Assembly: GCA_009363875.1 (NCBI GenBank)
Contig: CM018691.1
Coordinates: forward strand, 37,797,446 to 37,861,445
Reading direction: 5' to 3'
Source of the DNA: Mikania micrantha
Taxonomy: Eukaryota; Streptophyta; Magnoliopsida; Asterales; Asteraceae
Length of the DNA stretch: 64,000 nt
The position numbers and the translations under genes were made by a program. Below the pieces are notes generated by a model, which saw only the letters and a list, made by a program, of their open reading frames with translations, searched no databases and was not told where the DNA came from. Shown here one piece after another: positions 45,001 to 56,504 of this stretch; the stretch's first letter is position 1, and each line of letters begins with the position of its first letter.

Positions 45001-46162
45001 ATCCTAAAGACCCGATATGTACAGTAGGCCTGAGGGTCAAGCTGATATGGGCACATCATGAAAGTCTTGACGCATACAGGTAGACTCATTTTCGGTCATG
45101 CCTGATATGGGCCACGTGTGAGACGTTACAACCTGGACACCACCATCAACTAAGTCTAATTTATTGAGTCAAATAAGGCCCAATCATCATGTCTTAGTTG
45201 TAAATAAATGATTAATTATTAATTTAATTAAGCATTTAATATTATGTTTCTACAAGTGCTATGGGTAACCATGAATACAAGGTGAACTCAGGAAATCCGT
45301 AGTATTTCAATTTGTGGAAATAAAAGTCTAATATGAAGATGGATGGAATGAAACGCTTAACTATCATTAATAACAATATGCTAAACAGTCCGGTATGTGG
45401 TGGAACGGTGGCTGGGGCTTGTCCCCTACATATACCCTATATATAAGCATACTTGACTGGATAACATTGGTGTTGTTGATGATGTTAAGGTTGTCATTAC
45501 AGGGGATCAAGGTAAACAGATTTCAGGGTAATCAAAAGTTGTGAATCAAAGGTATGGGATGAAACGCTTAATTATCACCAGTAACAATATACCATGTGGT
45601 TTGGTATGTGGTGGGACGGTGGCCGGGCGGGCGGTAAGTTCGACCCTACATATGCCCTATATATAAGCATACCAAACTAGATGGTATAGGTGGTTAATGG
45701 TGAAGTTAAGGTTGTCATCCAAACTGTTTATTCAAATTCATTTTTAAATAAAACTACATGAACTCGCCAACCATGTGTTGAGTTGATCTTTTTGCATGAC
45801 TTCTCAGGTGATGAACAGGTCTGAGTAGAAGTTACTGCTTTTTGGACTAGGATACCAGATAGAGGGCCTAGTATTTTGGACCTGCATACTTTTGGAACAT
45901 CATTATACAAATTATTTTGTACATCTTGTGCAGATACAAGATAGACGAATTATGATGTTGATAGTAGATTTACATTGTTAAATTATGAACCAAACTGATG
46001 TAATTTAACTTTGGAATTCTATTTTCATTTAGGACTTTCTCATTATATATCATGTGCAATGTAAATAATCTGATCATCACGATTATCATTCCTGATATCG
46101 CGCCCCGAGACCTTTCCGCTCGACGGGACACACGATCCTGCCCGCCGGCTCGGGGTGTGACA
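42051..46162 (+). repeat. 3' LTR of the chromovirus (about 4.1 kb)
   Basis: It starts TCTAACATAAG (expected TGTAACA, one changed base) and ends CGGGGTGTGACA. Contents: a cluster of TTCGGCC/GGCCGAA motifs (about 43090-43350); a consensus splice donor CAG/GTGAGT near 44366; degenerate repeats of about 60 bp (44600-44830); and a 220-bp duplication with two CCCTATATATAAGC TATA boxes (45435-45448, 45655-45668). Unusually long, though chromovirus LTRs of several kb exist. Confidence 0.8.
45340..45730 (+). promoter_or_regulatory. duplicated promoter region in chromovirus LTR
   Basis: Two tandem copies of a unit of about 220 bp. Each contains GATGAAACGCTTAA-type sequence, GGTATGTGGTGG.ACGGTGGC and CCCTATATATAAGCATAC. 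The TATATATAAG boxes lie 220 bp apart (45438, 45658). This would give two start regions in tandem. Promoter function is inferred from the TATA boxes and the position in the LTR. Confidence 0.5.
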
Positions 46163-47240
46163 TCTTTGATGGGTAATATTCTCCTGGGAACCTAGGAGAT
46201 AGTCCCTGAACTAATGGAGTTGCTTAGGCAGAATCATACTCAATAATGGGGGTATCCCTTTGGATATTCTCAGGTATGTATGGTGACATACTCTGAGGGC
46301 TTTCAGGCTGGATAGGGGCTGCCACTGGTTCTAGAGGAAGAACCAATGGTGAAACAATAGGTGTGGTTTTCACATTAGGAAGAACTGGGCCCTTCCAGTT
46401 CTTTTCACCTTTTTCTTGACGGGTTTAGAAGAAGGGGCCTGAACAACTGTAGAGAGCTGCTCAGGGTTCGCTTGCGTTTGTATGTGATTTTGATTGGGCG
46501 AGGAACAGAAGGGGAAGGTGTGGGATCAGCAACTGTTGGTTCTACAGTGCTGTCACGTTCATGAACATGGAGCTCCATAGAAGGAAGAAGAGGAGTGAAA
46601 GTTCCAGAGAAATGAGGACTCTTCTTCTTCAGTTGAACAAAAACTTTGTCATTAACCAAAGGAATATTATATATGTTCCCAGTCAGTGAGAGGGAAGAGC
46701 CCAACTCACTGTTAAAGATGTGCTTCAAAAACCTGGGATACATACAAAATTTCTTGGTTGACGAAAGATTGTCAGCCAAGTTATTGAGTATGAAAGCAGA
46801 GAAATTGAAATATTGATTGGAGATCAAGGCATGAATAGCCGCAGCTAAATCAGAAGGAACTTGATCCCAACCACCAGTCTTATTCGACAAACAGTGAAGA
46901 AAAACATGTATGAGATACTTATAATTATAGGACACTTTACCTTTGAAATAGGTTGATGAAGGGAGAGGACCTTCGTATCCCAATGACCTAAAGGTCTCTG
47001 CTACCTCATCCCTTGTGAATGAGACCCTTCCACCGGCATCATTAAGATGAAGATGCCGACAGATGGTCTCCACAGAAATGGAGAGAGCATAAGCATCAAT
47101 GGTAGCCGTAAGAGTTCTACCATTGGGAGATGATGTAATGGAACAAGAACGCCAAAAGTGTTGGTGATGAGACTCATACACCACAGTTTTGACGGTGAGA
47201 GCGAAATTATACCTCCTCCTTTAAAGAAAGGAGATGATTT
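46163..47240 (-). pseudogene. env-position ORF, N-terminal part
   Basis: The best-preserved N-terminus of this ORF in the window. The main open frame is 47184-46405, with HHQHFWRSCSITSS, ETICRHLHLNDAGG, FKGKVSYNYKYLIHVFLHCL, SNQYFNFSAFILNNLAD, MYPRFLKHIFNSEL and VFVQLKKKSPHFSGTFTPLL. Further homology upstream to about 47330 (FRPTHNLVAEL, PNHLLSL) is in another frame with stops and no ATG, so the true start is uncertain. Downstream to 46163 the frame shifts (SPQSMSPYIPENIQRD-like) and then meets the chromovirus. There is no signal peptide. The domain wording matches a family I recall from Asteraceae SIRE-like elements. Confidence 0.78.
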
Positions 47241-47412
47241 GGTGTGAAATCAGCATCGTGATCAACTGATAGTTCCGCAACAAGATTGTGAGTAGGTCGA
47301 AAAGCAATATATTCAATGACGATTGGAGAGGATTTAGGGTTTGATTTGAGAAAGAACGAGTGATTCAATTCGAAAATGGAAAGGTGAGAGAAAGTTGAAT
47401 GAGCGGGAGACC

Positions 47413-47960
47413 TTTTATACCTTCGGATGTCAGCATTTAATATAGAGACACATTTAATATTTTGAGATCCGAAGTTTCAGAGAAAAGGTCTTCCGAGACA
47501 GCTGTTGTACACTGGGATTCTCACAAGTTTCAGAAGGGGTGCAACTGAGTTCCGAAGATGTTGCTATCGGAAGAAGGTTATGAGACTAGGAAATATTCTT
47601 TGGAATATAGGCACTTCCAATGCATATTTAAGGGTGTTAAATATACCATCGGAAGCACTTGCTTCAGAAGGTTCATAAAAGTTCATCAGATTGAATTGTG
47701 CTTTGGAAGACATCTTTTTCTGATGAAGATTTATTGCTTAGACAAGCATTATTGTTTAATTAGAAGATTGAGATTCCGAAGGCAAAGTCAATGTATCGGA
47801 AGAGAAATACTTCAGAAGAAATTATGTCTTCCGGAGTGTGATTGCTTCCGACACAAGGGGTAGAGAATACTTCCGAAGACTTTAACTATCTTTTGAAGAG
47901 TAACTACTCATCAGAAGATAATTTAAGTTTATCTTCCGAAGGATTGTTTACTCCTTGTTA
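47413..47960 (-). promoter_or_regulatory. candidate internal promoter between pol and env-position ORF
   Basis: On the minus strand an array of about fifteen to twenty TTCCGAAG/CTTCGGAAG full and half sites (47960-47460) is followed by a consensus TATA box TATAAAAGG (47421-47413), then a pyrimidine-rich, leader-like stretch (CTCAAATCAAACCCTAAATC, about 47345) and the env-position ORF. The same motif is arrayed in this family's LTR. Whether it directs transcription is unknown. Confidence 0.45.
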
Positions 47961-47974
47961 TCAATTCATTTATT

Positions 47975-50900
47975 CAAAATTAATCATACCAATGGCTGTT
48001 ATTAAGTACCTGAATCTTCCTTCATCAAAAGCCTTGGTGAAGAGATCAGCCAGATTGTGTTATGTATCAACTTTGACTAGATGAATTAACTTCTTTTCTG
48101 CACAATCTCTAATGAAGTGATATCTGATATCAATGTACCTGGTCTTGGAATGCTTGACTAGATTGTTGGTTATGGAGATTGCACTAGAGTTGTCTATATG
48201 TATAGGAGTGTTAGAGAGTTCTACTCCATAATCTTTCATTTGATTCTGAATCCATATTACTTGAGCACAGGAACTAGAGGCAGCAATGTATTCAGCTTCT
48301 GCAGTAGAGGTGGAGACACATGTTTGCTTCTTGCATTGCCATGAAACTATTCTGGATCCAGGAAACTGACATCCTCCTGATGTAGACTTCTTGCTGATAT
48401 TGCATTCTCCATAATCACTATTAGTGTAGGCCATGAACCAGAAGTCTGCATTTCTAGGATACCACAATCCTAGGTTTGGTGCTCCTTTGAGATATCTGAA
48501 GATTCTTTTCACAGCAAGCATGTGTGAAATTTTGGGATTGGCCTGAAATCTTGCACATAGACAGGTTGCAAACATGATGTCAGGCCTGCTAGCTGTGAGA
48601 TACATCAAAGAGCCGATCATTGCTCTATACTGGTGCTGATCAACATCCTCCCCCTCAAGATCAGGGCCTAAAGATGTTGTTTTGGACATTGGGTTTCCTA
48701 GAGCTTTACAGTCAGCGAAGTTAAACCTTTCAATCCTTGACAAATTTTGATTGATTAATAAAAATCTCTTTAGGAGTTTGCTTCACTTGAAGTCCAAGAA
48801 AGAAATTGAGTTCACCCATTGAACTCATTTCAAATTTGGACTTCATTAGAGCTTCAAAGTCCCTGAAGAGAGATTCACCAGTAGAACCAAATATAATATC
48901 ATCAACATATATCTGAACCAGCATAATATGTTGATTGGATTTCTTGACAAATAGGGTCTTGTCAAGTGTCCCTCTCTTGAAGTTGTTTGACAGTAGAAAG
49001 GAGGACAAAGTTTCAAACCATTTTCTAGGAGCCTGATGCAGCATATATAGAGCTTTATCAAGCTTGCAGACATGGTTAGGAGACTTAGGGTCCTCAAATC
49101 TAGGTGGTTGACAAACATACACTTCTTCATCGATTTTGCCATATAGGAAGGCACTCTTGACATCCATTTGAAATACCTTGAAGTCTTTGGCAGCTGCAAA
49201 TGCTAGAAATATTCTGATTCCCTCAATTCTTGCAACCGGAGCAAAGGCATCATCATAGTCAATCCCTTCGTCCTTGTGTACCCTTATACAACTAGTCGTG
49301 CCTTGTTTTTGATGACAGCACCTTTGTCATCCTTCTTGTTTTGGAAAACTCATTTGGTGCCAATTGCATATTTACCCTTAGGTAAAGGGTAGATTTTCCA
49401 CACTCCTTGCCTTTCAAATTGTAGGAGTTCCTCTTGCATTGCTTCTACCCAGCTATTGTCTTTCAAGGCTTCAGCAACTTTCTTTGGTTCGACCTGGGAT
49501 AGAAAGCAAGAAAACAAACAGATGTTTGCTTCATGCATGGAACTCCTTGTTCTTACTCCATCTTCAATACTCCCAATGATATTCTCAGCTGGATGAGAGT
49601 TATGAATGCGGGTTCTTGGAATCACATCTAGCTGGGAACTTAAATCCAAGTTGCTTGGCTCAAGGTTTGGAAGTACAACCTCAAGACGGATTTCTGGTAG
49701 ATCTTGGAGTCTCTGATGTTTAACTGTTGTGGGTTGATTTTCTACGAGAAGAGAAGTTCCCAGAGTGTTTGGTTCGATAGAGGGACTCCCAACTTCTTCT
49801 TGACTCTGTAGAGCAGAAGTAGAGTCACTTAAAAGAACAGCCTGAGAGGTGTTGGTTGTCTCAGACTGTGAGGCTGCTTGATGTGTTGAAGTGGATTCTG
49901 CCAAGATTTGTCTTGAAGCTATTGGCAGCTCAACACGAAAGTCTTCTTCTCTTGTGTGCTTAGTAGAGTCCAAGGTAGTTGTCTGAAGTTCTGGAACATA
50001 CTCTTTCACAAGGTTAAATGCAGATGTGAATTTATCAAGATCAAACAGCCAATCAGGACCTATTCCAGGTTTATTGATAGTATGTTCATTAAATTGAACA
50101 TTTGCAGACTCTTCAATAATCTTGGAATCTTTGATTATACTCTATATGCCTTAGCCTGTGAAGAGAACCCAACAAAGTAGCCCTCTGCTGATTTCTCAGC
50201 AAATTTGGCTAAATGATCTTTGGTATTCAAGATGGTGCATTGACATCCAAATGGTTTAAGAAATCCAATAAATGGTTTTCTCTTATGCCAAATTTCATAA
50301 AGAGTCATACCATGTGATTTAACTACCAATATTCTATTTTGGACATAACAGGCAGTGTTAACTGCTTCTGCCCAAAAAGTTATTAGAAGCTTGATATCAG
50401 ATAACATGGTTCTAGCAGCCTCAATCAGTGTCCTATTCCTTCTCTTAGCAACACCATTTTCTTGTGGAGTTCTAGGAGCACGGAATTGTCTTCTAATACC
50501 CTTAGATTCACAAAAGGAGTTTAAAGTAATGTTTTTGAATTCTGTTCCCTGATCAGACCTTATGATTTTTACATGATGGTCACTTTCATTCTCAACCCTA
50601 AGAATGAATGACTTTAAGATCTCAGTTGTTTCATCCTTGGTACTCAAAAACAATACCCAGGTATATCTTGAAAAGCCATCGGTGACCACCAAGCAGTAGG
50701 ACTTTCAACCTAAACTTTTCACACTTGTAGGGCCAAACAAGTCCATGTGTAACAAATGTAGGACTGTTGTTATTGAATTTATCTCTTTGGCATGATGAGA
50801 TGATTTGTGTTGCTTCCCTTTTAAGCATGCAACACATTTAACAAGATAGATGAATTCTTTTGTGGGTAAACCTGTAACAAAGTTATTTTTGACCAGTTTA

Positions 50901-51383
50901 TTCATGTTTTTTAGGTTTACATGACAAAGTCCCCTATGCCAAAGAGATGATTCATCAAGTGAAGCTTTAGAGACAAAGCAGTTTATATTGCTGAGTGGTG
51001 TAGCTGTGCTCATGTCCAGCATATACATGTTGTTTCTTCTGGGACCTCTGAGCAGAATTTGGTCATTTGGAACAACAAATCCTGGTTTCAGGACAATACA
51101 TTCCTGCTCAGTAAACAACATGTTATGCTTTTGGTCACACACCTGTGATACACTCAACAAATTATAGTTCAATTCTTTCACATAATGCACATTCTCAAAG
51201 CTTACCTTGCCATTTGTGATTGTGCCTCTACCTGTGATATATCCACCCACTGGATCACTTCCAAATGCAACAGACCCTCCAAAGAATGGTTCATATTTGT
51301 GTAGGTGGGTCTTGTTTCCTGTCATGTGCCTGGAATAGCCACTGTCAACAATCCACAAGTTGCTTTTTGATTCTTGCTGTCCC
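47975..51383 (-). pseudogene. Copia pol (protease, integrase, RT, RNase H), degenerate
   Basis: Order on the minus strand: protease with WIVDSGYSRHMTG and the pre-integrase part to LHMDLFGPTSVKSLG (51460-50705); integrase (50692-50135) with Asp in VVTDGFSRY, Asp in IIRSDQGTEF and Glu in PQENGVAKRRNR; a linker rich in Ser/Thr/Gln (50009-49350) leading into RT (WVEAMQEELLQFERQGVW); RT with MDVKSAFLYG and YVDDIIFGS (49167-48730); RNase H (48743-48060) with STAEAEYIAASS and HIDNSSAISI, then a premature stop (KVDT-stop) before NLADLFTKAFDEGRF. Frameshifts lie near 50700, 50135, 49349-49170 and 48735. Related to the Copia SIRE lineage by the HHCC and YVDDIIFGS wording. Not functional. Confidence 0.88.
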
Positions 51384-51404
51384 CTGCATATGACCAGAAA
51401 TGAG

Positions 51405-52072
51405 TTAGTTCTTGATGGGAACCCAAGCCCATGTGGTCTTGGGTTTTCGATTTTCATCATTATAAGAAAATTTCTTTGAAATCATCTTTGGTGGAACAGA
51501 TGATGAGCTTGCTGATGGAACAATTGATTGAACAATTGGTTCAGATATTTCCTTCTTCTTCCAGACTTGCTTGACTTTTGGAGTGGTCGGAAGAACTTTC
51601 TTTTTCTGGCATCCATCGAAAGCAACTTTTGCCTTCTCTTCTGATGGTTTGGTTTTTGTCTTGAAATGGGGCCTTTCTTCTGATTTTCTTCTTCCGAAGG
51701 AATGGGACTTCTTGTTTTTGGCAGAAGCACTCTTGACATGTGCTTCCGATGTTTTCTTTGCTTCAGAAGACTTCCTGCTCTTACTTCTCATGTTGTCAGA
51801 AGTGCATGCTTCTGACGGCCTCTTGTGCTGCTTGACTAATCTTTTTCTTTCGGAAGCAGATTGTTCTTCCGAAGAAAAATATGATTTGCTCCATCTTACC
51901 TTGTGTCTTCCTCTTTCTTGTGATCTTGAATGTGTTCTGCTTCTTGGATTGTAGTAACACTCAGCAAAATAATGATTTGTGTCTCCACACATGAAACACA
52001 TTGGTTGAACATTTGTTGATTTATGAAACTTCTCTGTTTTGGAGGAAGCTGAGCTATTCTTCACAGAACATG
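51405..52072 (-). pseudogene. gag C-terminal part of 25-kb element
   Basis: Continues the gag interrupted by the Copia insertion at 52078-56966. Has the second zinc knuckle (CFMCGDTNHYFAEC), a Lys/Arg/Ser-rich tail with Ser-Glu-Ala repeats written largely with TTCCGAAG-type DNA, and the conserved end KPKTTWAWVPIKN followed by TAA at 51407-51405. This stop is followed 19 bases later by a 3'-splice-like CAG (51386-51384) and the protease. An extra G after that CAG puts pol out of frame with gag here, unlike in the copy at 61005-64000. Confidence 0.82.
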
Positions 52073-52077
52073 ATTGT

Positions 52078-52534
52078 TGTTAGGACATTTTTGTAATAGT
52101 TTGCTTTTCAAAATGTATAAGTTTATATAGGTTTTGCATAGGTTCGTCTGGCCCATGAACCTAGGAAAGGTTTTGCATAGGTTCGGCGTACATAGGTTAT
52201 ATGTTGTAAAGGTTCGTCCAGCGAACCTCAAGGTTCGGCTGGCAAACCTATAGGTTCGGTTAGGTTCGCCTGATTAGTTTGTATATATAGCAGGTTTGTC
52301 TAGAGATTTGTTACTTCTTTATATTTTGAGTGAAGGTGAGATAGATCTGTTTTCTCTGTGTGAGATTGTAAGAACTGTGTGTTCTTATTCATTTCATTGT
52401 AATCAGATTGTTATAGTCAATGGAATGATGTTTATAAATGATTGTTTGTCTTTGATTCGTATAGATCAAATATAGATTCCGCATATATTTGATTGTTAAT
52501 AGGATTTCGTTGATCGATCGAGAGCAAATCTACA
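52078..52534 (+). repeat. 5' LTR of gag-protease Copia (457 bp)
   Basis: TGTTAGGACATTTTTG to GCAAATCTACA. Between about 52138 and 52275 it is packed with AGGTTCG/CGAACCT motifs, several as inverted pairs (GGTTCGTCCAGCGAACC). A TATA-type box (GTATATATAGC) lies near 52280. Confidence 0.9.
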
Positions 52535-52535
52535 G

Positions 52536-52548
52536 TGGTATCAGAGCC
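52536..52548 (+). other. primer-binding site
   Basis: TGGTATCAGAGCC directly after the 5' LTR; initiator-Met tRNA type. The leader that follows (52780-53020) continues the AGGTTCG motif array. Confidence 0.88.
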
Positions 52549-53031
52549 AAAGGAGGAGTTCTATACAAGAATTTCAAAGATTTACAAGCATTTTGGACAT
52601 AAAAAGATCAAGAGATGGATTAAAATTCAACTTTCATTGTGTTTGATTGCTGTGTTGATAGAGTTATCATCATTTACTGCTTTGGAACATCAAAATTCAG
52701 AGATTTGTGGTTGAAATCTGTGGTTTTTGAAGAGTTTTTCTTGAAATTTTGAAGGTTTTCCCTCCAAAATTTTTGAATTCTGAAGACAGGTTCGTGAGCC
52801 GAACCTGGGATTGTTTGAAGCATAGGTTCACTGTTAAAAGTGATTTTGATTGAGGTTCGCTTGACTACGGTTCTTTGGTCAAAGCTCTGTTCAAGAGGTT
52901 CGTTGGTCAAGGTTTGTCTCAGGTTCGTGAGATAAGGTTCGTGAAGATCAAGGTTTGGAGATGGTTCGCCTGTTACCTAGGTTCGTGAGGTTAACTTTTC
53001 AAAGGAGGTTCGCTGATAAAGATTCAGAATC

Positions 53032-55636
53032 ATGGCTGATATGTTTGCTGCTGTAGCCAGTCAAAATTCTAAGATTCATAGTATTTTGATTAGTGAAACT
53101 GAGACAGGAAGTACAAACAAAGTTCTCAAACTACTTGATTTGACCGATTATGAAAATTGGAAAGGTGCTTCGAGACACATCTTAATGGAACTGACACAAA
53201 TCTTTGGGAAAGAATCTTGTCACCATATGAAAGACCAAAGGTGGTAGGGACAGATTTGGATCAAACTCTTGAGAGATGGGATGTTGATCAAAGAAAGAAA
53301 TACGATTCTAAGAAGAAGGCTTATTGGATGTTGAGTCAAGCAATTCCTAATCAGATACTTCATCAATTTGATGACCATAAAACATCATACGGTCTGATAG
53401 TACTTCTGTACCATCTGTATCTACAAGCTCAAGTTCATCTTATGGTGTGAATGAGAAGAAGCCTGACTCTTCATCAACTCCAATTCAATTAAATACAACA
53501 AATTTGGGAAAAGTAACTATGGAGGCTGTCAGAGATCATATGTCAATCTTGTCATGTGTTGTGAGTGCTTATGATGAACAAATTGGTGGAAAGATTGGAA
53601 ACTCAAATCTAACTTTTGAAAACTATGAGCAGATTGATGATGATGAGATGGAGTTAATTGATACTCAGTGGGCGTTGGCTAGTGCAATCAGAAGAATTAA
53701 CAGATATGAAAAGAAAACCGGCAAGAAGTTTACTTTTGATAGGAACACCAAGTTTGGATTTAATCCAAAGACCACACAATGTTACAATTGTGGCGAGTTG
53801 GGTCATTTTGCTAGAGAGTGTAAAAATCCGAAGAAGCAAGGAAATTTAAATCCTTTCAAGCCAAAAGAAAATTATCAAAAGAAGAAGGAAAACCCGGAAG
53901 AATCATCAAAAGCTTTAGTCAGTCAAGCAGATGAAGGATATGACTGGGAAAGCAGTATGATGAGTTAATGGGTGCATTCATGGTTTCTCTGGATGAAGAC
54001 ACAAGCAAAGGCAAAGAAAAAGTTGAAGAGGTAAATGATGATCTTTTAGAGATCATTGATAAGTTGAAAGAACTGAATGCTCAATTGACTGCTGAACTGA
54101 TCGACTGTACTGAAGCAAACAAAAAGTTGATTTCAAGAGAGAAAGCTTTTGATAAAAAGATCATTGATTTGGGAAAAGAAAATGATGAATTAAAAATAAA
54201 AGTTTTACAAAACAATCATGCTGTTTCTGTGCATCTCGAATCAGTACAGAAGTTGAAAGTTGAATTGTCAGCAGCAAGAGCAGAAGCAGAAGTGAATAAG
54301 AGCAAGCTAGAGAATTATCAGAATTCTCAGTATGTTATTGATTATTTTGCTGCTATGCAAAGATCATCAAATGACACTACTGGCTTGGGATTTCATTCTG
54401 TACCACCTCCTTCAAGCTATGTTCCTAGACCACAAATTGATCCAAATTTGGAAGTTCATCCAGTCTCTTTGAATGGACATGAGTCTGAACAAGTTGTTGA
54501 AGATGCTGGAGGTTTATCTTCTGATGAAAAGGTGTCACTTGACAGTGATGCTCCAATCATTGAAGATATCACTGAATCAGAATATTCATATGATATCTTG
54601 AAACAAAATGGCTACAAAGTTAGCAATGTTGAGGAAAAGAGTTTGAAATCTCAGAAGTCCAAATCTGAGATTAAGCAAGTTGATAAAGTGGTGCTTAAAA
54701 CCACTCTAGTTTCTAAACCAGTGATTAAACCGGTGATTAAAGTCAAGTCAACCACTACTCTTAAATCGATTGCGTTTGTTAGATAATCTAATACGCATCA
54801 AGGAGAGTCTAGTGGAAATTTTCGAAAGCAAAATGTGGTTTCTAAAAATGTTGAAAAAGTGGATTTTTTCTTTGACAGGTTTGGAGTTGGACATAAAGAT
54901 AAATCAAAGAATTTTCAAAAACAAATGAGTAATTCAAAGATAAAATCAACTATTTGAGAAACAGACTCTCATCGAAGGTTGTTTCAAAACGTTTTAGTTC
55001 ATCATAGTATTATGATGAACCAAAACCAAAGAATTATTTGAAAGATTGAAAATGTTACCGATGTGGTAATTTTGGTCATTTGATTGCTGATTGTGATTTG
55101 GATTTTAGTTCTACTAATTGTAGCAGTTTTAAGTCTTTTTCACCAAGAGAAACACGAAAGTGTTTTACTTGTTGTGGTAAAGGAAATATTTCTGCGAATT
55201 GTCCAAATAACAGAATCAGGAAGAGTTCTGATGATGAGAGTTGGGTGAATAGGTCAAGTGGAAGCCCTAGGAGACTTAGACCTAGTGAAGATGAGATGAG
55301 AGTTCTTCGAAAATTCAATCCTGATTGTGTTTGGGTGAAAGAAGAAAAAAATCAAAAGAAACGAGTTTTTGATAACAAAAAAAACGTTAAAAGATTGTGA
55401 AAATTGTGACATCATCTGATGATGATTCTTTTGAAAATGTATCTTCAAAATCATTTTGAAAACAATATTTTAAATCAAAATCATTTTTGAAACTTAAAAA
55501 CAGATCAGGTGATGAAGTTTCTGGGAAAGAGGATGGTAACAGTGATGACGGGTTATCAAGTAGGTCATCACAAAAGAATGGAAGGGGTCCATTCTGGGAG
55601 ACTCGACGCGGAAATGGCGGGAGTCATCCCTTTTGA
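53032..55636 (+). pseudogene. Copia gag, frameshifted
   Basis: The ATG at 53032 begins MADMFAAVASQNSKIHSILI. Capsid homology (LTDYENWKGASRHILMELT) runs to a frameshift near 53160-53240, continues at 53157-53450 (WERILSPYERPKVVG, WMLSQAIPNQILHQFDDH), then 53447-53968 with the zinc knuckle CYNCGELGHFAREC (about 53781-53822). A coiled-coil, Glu/Lys-rich part follows (53968-54786), then a second, decayed Cys motif (CFTCCGKGNISANC, about 55160-55200). The frame ends at TGA 55634-55636. It would package element RNA, but stops at 53246, 53450, 53966 and elsewhere disable it. Confidence 0.82.
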
Positions 55637-55662
55637 ATACTGATAGGTTGTTTTAATTTATT

Positions 55663-56490
55663 GTGCAGGTTGCATCCATGGGCCATATCAATAGTCGTTG
55701 GATTGTTGATAGTGGATGTTTCCGGCACATGACTGGAGAGTTGAATTTGTTGAAATATTTCAAGTTGATGAAAGGAAGTTATGTGAATTTTGTAGGAGAC
55801 AAAGGCGGCCAAATTACAGGGTTTGGTACTTTAATGAATGGAAAGGTTTCATTTGATAGTGTTAATTTTTGCAAAGAATTAACTAACAATTTGTTGAGTG
55901 TTTCGCAGATTTGTTACAAAGGTTACAAAGTGATGTTCGATAAAGACAGGTGTTATGTACTTAAGCAAGGATTTCAGATTTCTGATGAATGGATTCTGAT
56001 GACAGCTGATCGGAGCAAGGATTTGTATGTGCTTGACATGGCAAAGGCGGAGATAGTGAATAAAGTGGAAACTTGTCTGGTGTCAAAGGCTACTGAACAG
56101 GATACACGTTCATGGCACAGACGGATGGGACATATTCATATTCGGAAGATGAATCATCTTGTTCACAATCATTTAGTTGAGGGTGTACCGGTTAAACATT
56201 TTAAACTTTCGGATGTGTGTGTGTCATGTAGAAAGGGTAAACAGAAAAGAAAGTCTCACAAATCAAAGAAAATGTTATCTATTGATAAGCCACTTGAACT
56301 TCGTCACATGGATTTGTTTGGACCAATTAATGTGAAAAGTATAGGTGGTGAATCTTATTGTTTTGTTGTGACTGATGACTTTTCTAGATTTTCATGGGTC
56401 ATGTTTTTAAAGTATAAATCAGAAACTTATGAGAATTTTGTGTTGTTGATTAGTAGATTGAAGACAGACTTTGAAGATTTTGAAGCAAAT
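55663..56490 (+). pseudogene. Copia protease and integrase N-terminal part, truncated
   Basis: Aspartic protease motif WIVDSGCFRHMTG (about 55693), then pre-integrase (LTNNLLSVSQICYKGYKV), the HHCC zinc finger (WHRRMGHIHIRKMNHLVHN, then CVSCRKGKQ), and the integrase start (LRHMDLFGPINVKSIGG, VVTDDFSRFSWVMFLKYKS). The open frame runs past this into the purine tract and LTR (to 56523), showing that the rest of pol was deleted rather than interrupted. Only the first catalytic Asp of integrase remains. The protease frame itself is open and could in principle have been active. Confidence 0.85.
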
Positions 56491-56504
56491 ATTAAGGGGG
56501 AGTT

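Larger units (their letters stand above)
40542..46162 (+). mobile_element. 5'-truncated Ty3/Gypsy chromovirus (Tekay/Del type)
   Basis: It keeps the integrase with a chromodomain-like tail, a purine tract (AAGAGGAGAC, 42041-42050) and one 4.1-kb LTR. The 5' LTR, gag, protease, RT and most of RNase H are gone. The left edge falls inside pol, and the host env-position ORF lost about 340 bp at the same place, so one deletion probably removed both. No target duplication can therefore be checked. Confidence 0.85.

Noticed and set aside
47182..47184. GTG as start codon of the env-position ORF
   Set aside because: Homology extends upstream in another frame; GTG starts are not expected for a plant nuclear transcript.
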